Source: Paracoccaceae bacterium | Lineage (GTDB): Bacteria > Pseudomonadota > Alphaproteobacteria > Rhodobacterales > Rhodobacteraceae | DNA: 36,971 nucleotides | Assembly: GCA_030065075.1 (NCBI GenBank) | Contig: JASJDQ010000007.1 | Coordinates: 1 to 36,971, forward strand | Direction of reading: 5' to 3' | Shown: piece after piece, positions 15,492 to 22,921 of the stretch | How the letters are laid out: every line of letters begins with the position of its first letter | Numbering within the stretch: position 1 is the stretch's first letter | Position numbers and translations under genes: made by a program | The notes under the pieces: generated by a model | The model's database searches: none | What the model was told of the DNA's origin: nothing | What the model saw: only the letters and a program-made list of their open reading frames with translations

Positions 15492-16514
15492 ATGGCTTTT
15501 TTTCGAACAACGGTTGCCGCGTTATTCGCCACAGGTCTTGCGGGCATTGTGTGTGCCCAGTCGGTTATTGGAACTGGAGAGCCGGGATCACTGACCAACA
15601 ACCTTGGCTACGTTGTCGCCACAGTTGCGACACAGAGGGCCGGTGTCGACATGCAGGTTCGATCCTGCGACACCCCCCAAGAGTGTCTTACGCTGACTGG
15701 ATTGGGCGAGATCACCTTCAGCCTCAACAATATCCAGGAACTCAGGGCCGCCGTGAGCGGCACCGAGCAGTTCGACGGCGCAGGCCATCCCGACCTGAGG
15801 GCGGTGGCGCGCCTGATCGATGTTCGTCCAGCTATGTTCGTGCGTGACGATTCCGGTATCAACAGCATTGCTGAACTTGCTGGCAAACGCGTTCCAGTCG
15901 CCTACGGAGACCAGATGACCGAGCGCGACGCCGTTATTGCGCTCTTAGCGGCCGGAGGCCTGAGCGCCGCTGATGTCCTTGGGGTCGAGTATTCCGATAT
16001 TGGAGAGGCTACGGCCGCTTTCCAGGCGGGCGAGGTGGACGCCATGATGGCCCACGTATTCGATTTGTCCTTAGTCGGCGTCGACAGGGCCCTTGGTGCC
16101 GAAAGAGGGCTCAAGGCGGAAACCCAAATGAAGATGTTGCCGGTCCCCGACGACTCGGAGGCGCTATCATCCATAACCGCGGCATTCCCCGGAGCCTCAA
16201 TCGTCATCACAAGCCCTCTAGAGGGCAGACCGGGCTTTGAGCGCATACGAAACACGCGGCTCCCCGGAGTCCTTCAAGAGACCAGAACCATGTCCTACGG
16301 CATATTGCTCGTCGCGAGTACGGCGGCCGACGAGGAACTTGTCCACAAGCTGGTCAGTGCGCTGGCGGCCAACCGTGATGCTTTCCTCGTGACAGGCGAT
16401 CCGCAGTACGTGTCTTTTGACAAGAGAGAGATGGCCAAGCGCTACAATAAGGTCGAGTATCACCCGGGTGCCGTACGCTACTATGACGAAGCAGGTCTCT
16501 GGACGGAAAACTGA
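15492..16514 (+). CDS. TAXI-family TRAP transporter solute-binding protein, orphan
   Basis: Predicted periplasmic binding protein of 340 residues with a signal peptide (residues 1-23, positive M-A-F-F-R-T-T, hydrophobic core, A-x-A-like cleavage at V-C-A-Q). The mature start I-G-T-G-E-P-G-S and the A-G-K-R-V-P-V-A segment near 135 are TAXI hallmarks (T-R-A-P associated extracytoplasmic immunogenic; ligands include glutamate and dicarboxylates). GGAGG lies three bases before the ATG. No TRAP membrane gene (4TM/12TM fusion) is in the window, so it either uses distant partners or works as a sensor. It uses rare TTA leucine codons (for example in A-L-L-A-A near 15945 and in L-S-L-V near 16070), unlike its neighbours, which may mark later acquisition. 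Confidence 0.85.
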   Translation: MAFFRTTVAALFATGLAGIVCAQSVIGTGEPGSLTNNLGYVVATVATQRAGVDMQVRSCDTPQECLTLTGLGEITFSLNNIQELRAAVSGTEQFDGAGHPDLRAVARLIDVRPAMFVRDDSGINSIAELAGKRVPVAYGDQMTERDAVIALLAAGGLSAADVLGVEYSDIGEATAAFQAGEVDAMMAHVFDLSLVGVDRALGAERGLKAETQMKMLPVPDDSEALSSITAAFPGASIVITSPLEGRPGFERIRNTRLPGVLQETRTMSYGILLVASTAADEELVHKLVSALAANRDAFLVTGDPQYVSFDKREMAKRYNKVEYHPGAVRYYDEAGLWTEN

Positions 16515-16535
16515 GCAATCCGGGAAGTCGTCTTC

Positions 16536-16550
16536 GTCCGCTTACCGGAC
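16536..16550. other. Short hairpin between convergent TAXI and ketosynthase genes
   Basis: GTCCG and CGGAC flank a 5-base loop in the 41-bp gap between two convergent stops. There is no T-run on either strand; a weak bidirectional stop is possible. Confidence 0.25.
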
Positions 16551-16555
16551 CCACC

Positions 16556-17767
16556 CTAGCCGGCCCTCTTCAGCGCCAGCACCGCGTTCAGCCCGCCGAA
16601 AGCGAAGGCGTTGGAGAGGACGTGATCGACTTTCGCCTCCCGCGCTTCGTTCGGGACGACGTCCAGCGCGCATTCCGGGTCGGGCTCTTCATAGCCAATG
16701 GTGGGGGCGATAACTCCTTCACGGAGAGCCATGAGACACGCCAGCAATTCGACGGCCCCCGTCCCACCGATGAGGTGCCCGTGCATCGACTTGGTGGACG
16801 AAATCATGACCCGGTCCGCGTGCCGCCCAAAGACCGTCGCCACAGCGGCGCATTCGGTCTTGTCGTTGGCCGCCGTGCCGGTGCCGTGGGCGTTGATATA
16901 GCCCACCTGGTCGGCATTGATGCGTGCATCCTTGAGCGCCCCCGCAATCGCACGCGCCGCACCCCTCTGTGACGGCATGACGATGTCGGAGGCATCGGCC
17001 GTCATCGAGAACCCGACGACCTCGGCCAGGATCTCGGCCCCGCGTTTCTTCGCATGCTCGTATTCTTCGAAAACGAAGACGCCAGCGCCCTCGCCCTGCA
17101 CCATGCCGTTCCGGTTTGCGCTGAAGGGGCGGCAGGCGTCTTTCGACATCACGCGAAGGCCTTCCCACGCCTTGATCCCGCCAAAGCACAGCATGGATTC
17201 GGAGCCACCTGTCACCATCACCCGGGCAAAGCCCGCGCGGATCAGGCCGAAAGCTTGGCCCATGGCGTGGTTCGACGACGCGCAAGCCGTAGCCACCGTG
17301 AAGGACGGACCCTTCAGGTTGTATGTCATCGAGACATGGCTGGCAGCCGCGTTGTTCATGAGTTTGGGCACGATGAAGGGATGGACGCGGTTCTTGCCCT
17401 CTTCGTAGACCGCGCGGTAATTGTCATCGAGCGTGCCAAGCCCGCCGCCGCTGGTCCCAAGGACCACACCGGTTTCCGCCGCCAGACGGCCGCCGAATTC
17501 CAGCCCAGACTGGGCAATCGCCTCTTCCGCCGCGATCAGGGTGAACTGGGTGAAACGGTCATAAAGTGCCTGTTGCTGTCGGTTGAAGCGATCGTCCGGA
17601 TTGTAGCCGCGCACCTGCCCGCCGATGCGGATCGCAAGGCGGTCGACATCCCGGATGTCCAGTTCGCCAATGCCCGAGCGACCGTCCTTCATGGCCGCGA
17701 AGGTGTCCGACACGGAATGTCCAAGCGGGTTGATCGTCCCGGCCCCGGTGATGACAACGCGGTGCAT
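16556..17767 (-). CDS. Beta-ketoacyl-ACP synthase (FabF/KAS II type)
   Basis: Elongating condensing enzyme of 403 residues that joins malonyl-ACP to an acyl chain, yielding 3-oxoacyl-ACP in the cytosol. The Cys-His-His triad is complete: C162 in V-A-T-A-C-A-S-S, H294 in I-N-A-H-G-T-G-T and H331 in S-M-H-G-H-L-I-G-G-T-G. The core FabF usually sits with acpP and fabG/fabD; here the ATG directly follows the stop of a divergent ACP gene with no spacing, downstream of an lpxD-like gene. This points to a dedicated accessory ketosynthase for an envelope acyl chain rather than housekeeping synthesis (inference). Leading G-A-G-T-I-N-P-L-G is normal for the family. Confidence 0.92.
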   Translation of the reverse strand: MHRVVITGAGTINPLGHSVSDTFAAMKDGRSGIGELDIRDVDRLAIRIGGQVRGYNPDDRFNRQQQALYDRFTQFTLIAAEEAIAQSGLEFGGRLAAETGVVLGTSGGGLGTLDDNYRAVYEEGKNRVHPFIVPKLMNNAAASHVSMTYNLKGPSFTVATACASSNHAMGQAFGLIRAGFARVMVTGGSESMLCFGGIKAWEGLRVMSKDACRPFSANRNGMVQGEGAGVFVFEEYEHAKKRGAEILAEVVGFSMTADASDIVMPSQRGAARAIAGALKDARINADQVGYINAHGTGTAANDKTECAAVATVFGRHADRVMISSTKSMHGHLIGGTGAVELLACLMALREGVIAPTIGYEEPDPECALDVVPNEAREAKVDHVLSNAFAFGGLNAVLALKRAG

Positions 17768-18034
17768 TCAGGCCTTTTGCTCGGCGATCAGGCCTTCGAC
17801 GGCGGTCACGATGGACTGCACCGACGAGATGTCGAATTCGGATTTCTCCGGCTCGTTCGCATTGAAGGGCACTTGAATGTCAAAGCTTTCCTCGATGGAA
17901 AAGATCGCTTCCACCAGACCCATTGAGTCCACGCCCAGGTCTTCGAGTGACTGGTCCAGAGAAATGTCCGAAGGCTCCAAAACCGCCTGTTCGGCAATGA
18001 TCTCGATGATCCTGTCTTTGACCTCACCGCTCAT
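17768..18034 (-). CDS. Acyl carrier protein, specialised
   Basis: An 88-residue acidic four-helix carrier. The phosphopantetheine serine is S37 in D-L-G-V-D-S-M-G, so Met replaces the usual Leu after it. The protein is longer than housekeeping AcpP (about 77 residues) and helix III is extended (F-N-A-N-E-P-E-K-S-E-F-D-I). It does not resemble AcpXL of rhizobia closely. Its stop touches the ketosynthase start, and the lpxD-like gene ends 31 bp upstream, so the three form one unit. Likely role: carrying the acyl chain made by the neighbouring ketosynthase to the neighbouring acyltransferase (inference). Confidence 0.9.
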   Translation of the reverse strand: MSGEVKDRIIEIIAEQAVLEPSDISLDQSLEDLGVDSMGLVEAIFSIEESFDIQVPFNANEPEKSEFDISSVQSIVTAVEGLIAEQKA

Positions 18035-18065
18035 TTCGTTCCCCTCGGGTCATCTTTCCCGCTAC

Positions 18066-19157
18066 TTAGTCATCTGTAGCGTCTTTTGAAACTGCTTTCT
18101 TGAGCGCGCGCACGTCTTCCATGAGCCTCGGCAGGCGGCGCCAGTTTTGCGATGCCTGGATGTATTGTTCCATCTTCATCGCCGGGTAGCCGAGGACGAC
18201 GCGCCCAGCGGGCACTTTCGAAAGAATCTTGGTCGCACCACCTGCGACGACATCGTCGCCGATCGAGATGTTGTCGCCAACGCCGACCTGCCCCCCCAGC
18301 ACGACGCGATTGCCGATGGTCGTCGAGCCCGCAATCCCCACGAGGCCACAGAGCAGCACGTCTTCGCCGACGATCACATTATGGCCAACGTGGACGAGAT
18401 TATCGAGCTTGGTCCGGTGCCCGATCCGTGTGGACCGGATGGTGCCACGATCGATCGTGCTGTTTGCGCCCAGTTCGACATCGTCCCCGATTTCAACCGA
18501 GCCAAGCGAGTGGATACGGGTCCAACTGGTGTTCTGCGCTTCGGCTTCCGCGCCAAGACTGGCACGCGCCTCTTCGACGCGGCTTTTCTCGGGCGTGACG
18601 AAACTGAACCCATCTGCGCCGACGACGGCGCCCGGTTGCGCGATCACGCGGTCGCCGATCTGGACGCGTGCGCCGATGCGGCAACCGGCGTGCAGGAGTG
18701 CGTCTTCGCCAAGGACGGCATCTTCGGCGATAGAGACATGCGACGCGATCCGTGCGTTCGGCCCCACCCTGACCCGGGGGCCGATATGGACAAATGGGCC
18801 GACGGCGGCGCCCTCGCCCAAGTCCGCGGTCGGGTCCACGAAAGCGCTCGGGTGGATGCCCGGTGCGATTTCGGGGCCAGTGTCCAGAAGTTGCGTCAGC
18901 CCGGACATCGCGTAGCGCGGGCGTTTGACCAGAATGGCAGCGTCCAGACCGAAGCCTTGCCAATCGGCGCCATCCCACAGGAGCGCCGCGCGCGCCTGGC
19001 TGTGCGCCAGGCCATCTGCGTATTTGGCATCCATCGCAAGGGCGAGGTCGTCTGCACTCGCATCCGCCGGTTCGGCCGCGCCGGTAACCGTCAGGTCTGT
19101 CGCGCCTTGGGCTTCGGCCCCAAGCGCGGCTGCGATGTCATTGATTGTGTGGCGCAT
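18066..19157 (-). CDS. lpxD: LpxD-like UDP-3-O-acyl-glucosamine N-acyltransferase
   Basis: Trimeric left-handed beta-helix acyltransferase of 363 residues. An N-terminal LpxD domain (1-95) is followed by hexapeptide repeats (about 100-335) and a helical C terminus. The catalytic-type histidine is H259 in L-V-H-V-G-H-N-V, and G-A-N-S-T-I-D-R-G-T matches the LpxD signature. LpxD puts the amide-linked 3-hydroxyacyl chain on lipid A from acyl-ACP. Canonical lpxD sits between bamA and fabZ-lpxA; here it sits with an L,D-transpeptidase, an ACP and a ketosynthase, so this may be a second, specialised copy. The ATG at 19157 has AAGGGA upstream; the earlier codons in frame are shadow of the transpeptidase gene. 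Confidence 0.88.
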   Translation of the reverse strand: MRHTINDIAAALGAEAQGATDLTVTGAAEPADASADDLALAMDAKYADGLAHSQARAALLWDGADWQGFGLDAAILVKRPRYAMSGLTQLLDTGPEIAPGIHPSAFVDPTADLGEGAAVGPFVHIGPRVRVGPNARIASHVSIAEDAVLGEDALLHAGCRIGARVQIGDRVIAQPGAVVGADGFSFVTPEKSRVEEARASLGAEAEAQNTSWTRIHSLGSVEIGDDVELGANSTIDRGTIRSTRIGHRTKLDNLVHVGHNVIVGEDVLLCGLVGIAGSTTIGNRVVLGGQVGVGDNISIGDDVVAGGATKILSKVPAGRVVLGYPAMKMEQYIQASQNWRRLPRLMEDVRALKKAVSKDATDD

Positions 19158-19185
19158 CGGCTCGATCCCTTTTCGGGACCGAGAC

Positions 19186-20793
19186 TTACCCCTGTAGCCC
19201 GCCGAGCGAAACCCCGGCTCGTTCCAAAGCCTTCCAGATCTTGGCATCGCGCCCATAGATGTCCCGACGGAACTGGGTCGTGCCCTTGGCGGTCGTGAGA
19301 GCCGTGCGATAGACCAGATGGACCGGGACATGTTGCTCCAGTTCCACGGTCGTTTCCCGGCCGGTGCTCAGCCGATCCTTGAAGAAGCCTTGAGGGTCCG
19401 CCTCTTGCCGCGCCAACAGCGCGTAGGCGAAATCGAACGGATCGTTCAGCCGGATGCAGCCGTGACTGAACGCGCGAACGTCGCGGCCGAAGAGTTTCTT
19501 GTGCGGCGTATCGTGCAGGTAGATATTGTGGCGGTTCGGAAACATGAACTTCACCAAACCCAAAGCGTTGCGACGGCTGGGCGGTTGTTTCATGTCGAAC
19601 GGGAAGTTCCGTTCGTTAAACTGCGTAAAGTCCACGGCCCCCCGTGGGACGGTGCGGCCGCGCCGGTCGATCAGCTTCAAGTGTCCGACCGCGAATGGAT
19701 TTCTTTGCAGGAGCGGAAGGTATTCCTTCGTGGCGATGGACCGCGGCACGTTCCACGTCGGGTTGATCACCATGTGCTCCATGACGTCCGAGAATTCGGG
19801 TGTCCGGCGATCCAGGTCGCGGTGCCCGACAACGGACCGGGTTTCGAACGTGATCTTGCCATCGTCGACGATGCGCGCGTGGTAGTCCGTTATATTCACC
19901 CAGATGTGGCGCTTGCCGAGCGGCATGTTGATCCAGCGTTCACGCTCCATCGCGACCATGATCTGAGAAAGTCGCTTGGCGGCGGTGGCGTTGATTTCAC
20001 GCATCGTGCCTTCGCCTGCGACACCATCGGCCACCAGGCCGTGGGCGCGCTGGAACTTCGCAACCGCTTGCAGGATCTTGGTGTCATAAGTCGAAGTCGA
20101 GGTGCGCCGCAGATAGCCCTTGGCGATCAGCCGGTTCCGCAATTGAACCACCGCAGGACCGGTCGCCCCGGGCTTCAGCGCCTTGGCAGCGACCTGATCG
20201 CCCCACCCGCCACGCGCGACAAGCTGCTTGAAGCGGAGTTTTTCCTTCATAAGGCGCGCGTATTCCGCACTTTGCGGTGGCAGTTTCTTGATGAAAGCCT
20301 TCGGCGAGGACTTCGCGAAGGCACTCAGGATCGAGGTCCGGTTGCGGTACGGCACTTCGCGGACAAGTCCCGCATCCACGTCGCGCGGGACAAGAACACC
20401 CGTCTGAATGTCGCGCGCATATCGCAAGAACAGCTTCGACATTTCAACCTCAAGCCGACCAAGTTCGCGTTCCGACTGAACGCGCCGAAGATCGGCATCG
20501 AGGGTCGAGAGATCATAGCGACCCACCGGCAACCCGTGTGTATGGGCATCTTCGATTGCGCGCAGAAATGCTTCGCGCCGCTTTTTCGATTTTCCGTTCA
20601 CCTCGGTCCAGATCGGCTGATAGCCATTCTCGCGGTAATATGTGGCCAGGTCGCGGTCATCGGCCGCCGCTTCGGCAACGCCTTGCATGAAGGCCGACAC
20701 CTTGGCAGAAGCCGGTCCGAAAACCCCGGTGGACAGATAGAAGACAACGACAGCAGCAAAAAACGAAACGCGCCGTAACGATATGGCAGTCAT
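19186..20793 (-). CDS. L,D-transpeptidase, YcbB/LdtD type
   Basis: Periplasmic enzyme making 3-3 crosslinks in peptidoglycan. The 535 residues comprise an N-terminal signal or anchor (F-F-A-A-V-V-V-F-Y-L near 10-20), a helical scaffold domain (about 35-190) with R-E-N-G-Y-Q-P-I-W, a PG_binding_1 domain (about 198-262) and a YkuD catalytic domain (about 290-480) with the active Cys446 in S-H-G-C-I-R-L-N. This order is that of E. coli YcbB/LdtD. The ATG at 20793 is selected because a signal sequence follows it; an ATG at 20835 would add 14 residues. The gene ends 28 bp before lpxD and is divergent from a MepK-like gene. Confidence 0.92.
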   Translation of the reverse strand: MTAISLRRVSFFAAVVVFYLSTGVFGPASAKVSAFMQGVAEAAADDRDLATYYRENGYQPIWTEVNGKSKKRREAFLRAIEDAHTHGLPVGRYDLSTLDADLRRVQSERELGRLEVEMSKLFLRYARDIQTGVLVPRDVDAGLVREVPYRNRTSILSAFAKSSPKAFIKKLPPQSAEYARLMKEKLRFKQLVARGGWGDQVAAKALKPGATGPAVVQLRNRLIAKGYLRRTSTSTYDTKILQAVAKFQRAHGLVADGVAGEGTMREINATAAKRLSQIMVAMERERWINMPLGKRHIWVNITDYHARIVDDGKITFETRSVVGHRDLDRRTPEFSDVMEHMVINPTWNVPRSIATKEYLPLLQRNPFAVGHLKLIDRRGRTVPRGAVDFTQFNERNFPFDMKQPPSRRNALGLVKFMFPNRHNIYLHDTPHKKLFGRDVRAFSHGCIRLNDPFDFAYALLARQEADPQGFFKDRLSTGRETTVELEQHVPVHLVYRTALTTAKGTTQFRRDIYGRDAKIWKALERAGVSLGGLQG

Positions 20794-21105
20794 CCGTGAT
20801 CCCAATACAAAAGTTCCCCGAACATACGCCTGCATTAGTTTCGGAAAGCCTGACGCGTGTCTATTCAAATTCCCGCCATCGGGGGCTGCTGTTACCGGAC
20901 GGCAACGGTCTTTGATCGAATTTGAAACACCGCCGACAGAAGCAGAAAGTGGCAAGTTTTTGCCGATTGACAGCGATCTGTCTGATTCTAAGGGATCTCC
21001 TGTTTGCCTGACCGCAGATTTCGGCCATAACCATGGCGCACCGCGGGGGAGTGGTGAGTTCACTGTCGATTTCAACCGGCAGGGGCAAAAGAACGGGACA
21101 GGCAG
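20794..21105. other. 312-bp divergent promoter region between L,D-transpeptidase and MepK-like genes
   Basis: No gene is seen. On the plus strand TTGACA (20967-20972) is followed after 16 bases by TAAGGG, a weak -10, giving a possible promoter for the MepK-like gene with a leader of about 105 bases. No strong palindrome stands out. The minus-strand promoter for the transpeptidase could not be placed. Confidence 0.35.
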
Positions 21106-21675
21106 ATGACGGCTTCAATCAAGACTAGCCTTACACGGCGCGGTTTGCTCAAAGCTTTCGCCGCAACGACTGTTGTCGCTGCGCCGACCTACGCGAATGC
21201 CTTCGGCGTGCTCCGTGGGGCAGGCGATATCCGGCGGCTGAAGATGCACTCGGGGCGGACCGGCGAACGGTTGGACACCATCTATTGGATCGAAGGCGAC
21301 TACATCCCCGAGGCTTTGTCCGAGATCAACCGCTTCATGCGCGACTGGCGGACCAACGACATGATCAAGTTCGACCGCCGCACCATCGACATTCTGGCCG
21401 CTTCGCACCGTCTGCTGGACACTGATGCCTCTTACATGCTGCTTTCGGGCTATCGGTCTCCAAAGACCAATGCGATGCTTCGGTCGCGCTCGCGCTCGGT
21501 GGCACGCAACTCGCTTCACATGAAGGGCCAGGCAACGGACATTCGACTGGAAGGTCGTTCGGTGTCGCAGATTTCGCGTGCCGCGATCTCCTGCTCGGCT
21601 GGCGGTGTTGGAAAATACTCGCGGTCTAACTTCGTCCACGTCGATTGCGGGGACGTGCGCGTCTGGGGCCGCTGA
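21106..21675 (+). CDS. DUF882/MepK-like murein endopeptidase (M15_2 fold), Tat signal
   Basis: Predicted periplasmic zinc peptidase of 189 residues. Residues 1-31 form a Tat-type signal (T-R-R-G-L-L-K-A-F-A-A, then A-N-A cleavage site). Zinc ligands are H138 and D145 in S-L-H-M-K-G-Q-A-T-D and H178 in F-V-H-V-D, with S-G-Y-R-S-P-K-T-N near 114-122; this is the DUF882 signature. E. coli YcbK (MepK) of this family cleaves 3-3 crosslinks and is genetically next to ycbB. Here too the gene neighbours a YcbB-type transpeptidase, in divergent orientation. It ends at a good intrinsic terminator. Confidence 0.9.
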   Translation: MTASIKTSLTRRGLLKAFAATTVVAAPTYANAFGVLRGAGDIRRLKMHSGRTGERLDTIYWIEGDYIPEALSEINRFMRDWRTNDMIKFDRRTIDILAASHRLLDTDASYMLLSGYRSPKTNAMLRSRSRSVARNSLHMKGQATDIRLEGRSVSQISRAAISCSAGGVGKYSRSNFVHVDCGDVRVWGR

Positions 21676-21700
21676 CACCTCAGCCATTCTTTTGAAAACG

Positions 21701-21724
21701 AGCCGCCGTTTCAGGCGGCTTTTT
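21701..21724 (+). terminator. Intrinsic terminator after the MepK-like gene
   Basis: AGCCGCC (21701-21707) pairs with GGCGGCT (21714-21720) across a 6-base loop and is followed by four more T. It starts 25 bp after the stop codon. Confidence 0.9.
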
Positions 21725-21864
21725 CATTTGCCGCCAAAGAGACGAACCTCAAACAGGCACGCTGCTCGCCTTTCATCCGTAAGAGGAAAATTAAGCTACG
21801 CACCTTATGCGTGACGCTACCGGGTTCTGTCCCCGGCGCGCCATTAGACAAGAGGATGCGAAGC

Positions 21865-22884
21865 ATGCGACCCGGACATTGGAAGACAGGACTGATTGCG
21901 GTGTTGGTAATCGCCGCGTTTTCAGCGGTTTGGATGACATTTGGCACCGGGACACCGGACGAAGAGCCCGGCCAGCAATCCTATGTTATCGGCTTGGTCA
22001 CCAACAATCCGAACGGGCTCTCGAACGTTGCCGGGTTCCGGGAAGGGCTGGCGGAACTCGGCTTCGTCGAAGGCGAGAACACGACGTTCCTCTTTTCCGG
22101 CGAACCGACGCCCCGGCCCCAGCTTGAATCCGCGATCAGCAAGATGGTTGCCGACGGTGCGGACCTTATCTTCACCGCCGGGACACCGACCGGTGTGGCG
22201 GCCCATGCTGCGACCAAGACCAGCGGGACCCCGGTGGTATTCGGCGTAATCGCAGACCCGATCCGAGCGGGTGTCATGACCGATCTTACCCGCCCGGGCG
22301 GAAATATGACGGGCGTCATGTTGAGCAAGAACCAGGCGCGGCGGCTGGAGGTCATGCACGAGCTTTTTCCGGACGCCCGACGGATCCTGTTGCCCTATAA
22401 TCCCGAGGACCCTGCCCCGGTCAGTGCCGCGCAACAACTCGACGCGATCGCGCCCGAATTGGGATTGACCCTTGTTCACGGGCACGCGCGCGACAATGAC
22501 GAGGTAACGGCCCTTCTGGCCGACATCCCCGAAGATATCGACGCAGTCTTCATGCTGCCGGACAGCACGGTAAACCGACGCATCAAGGACCTGATCAAGG
22601 CTACCAATGCGCGGGGCATACCCGTGTCTGGCCCGAGCCTGGCGCAGATCGAAGCCGGCGCACTGATGTCGTATGGCATTGTTCATCACGAAGTCGGCGT
22701 TCAGGCAGCAGAGATAGCGCAGCGGCTTTTGCGGGGAGCGGACCCGGCGACCATGCCCGTCCAGACCGCCGACTTCTACTATGTCATCAACGCCGCCGCG
22801 ACGGAACGCATCGGCATCGCGGTGAACGAAGACGCGCTGCGTCGCGCCGATCTGATCGTCCGCGAGGATCGGCTGACCAACTGA
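21865..22884 (+). CDS. ABC-type substrate-binding protein (ABC_sub_bind family), orphan
   Basis: A 339-residue periplasmic binding protein of the type-I fold. An N-terminal hydrophobic segment (about 8-27) acts as signal or anchor, with mature sequence from about 33. Family marks are I-G-L-V-T-N-N-P at the mature start, F-R-E-G-L-A-E-L-G-F-V-E-G near 60, D-L-I-F-T-A-G-T-P-T near 97 and G-V-M-T-D-L-T-R-P-G-G-N near 130. These proteins resemble tryptophan/tyrosine binding components. The ATG at 21865 is preferred because AGAGG lies nine bases upstream; an ATG at 21856 sits too close. No permease or ATPase follows. Instead a GGDEF-EAL receptor starts 37 bp downstream, suggesting a sensing role. 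Confidence 0.88.
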   Translation: MRPGHWKTGLIAVLVIAAFSAVWMTFGTGTPDEEPGQQSYVIGLVTNNPNGLSNVAGFREGLAELGFVEGENTTFLFSGEPTPRPQLESAISKMVADGADLIFTAGTPTGVAAHAATKTSGTPVVFGVIADPIRAGVMTDLTRPGGNMTGVMLSKNQARRLEVMHELFPDARRILLPYNPEDPAPVSAAQQLDAIAPELGLTLVHGHARDNDEVTALLADIPEDIDAVFMLPDSTVNRRIKDLIKATNARGIPVSGPSLAQIEAGALMSYGIVHHEVGVQAAEIAQRLLRGADPATMPVQTADFYYVINAAATERIGIAVNEDALRRADLIVREDRLTN

Positions 22885-22921
22885 TTGGTAAGCCAATTTG
22901 GCTCCAGACACCGGGGGCGCC

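Noticed and set aside
17768-18034. ACP as AcpXL of the very-long-chain lipid A system
   Set aside because: The residues around the serine and the tail do not match AcpXL, and the usual fabZ-like, second fabF-like and lpxXL genes are not adjacent.
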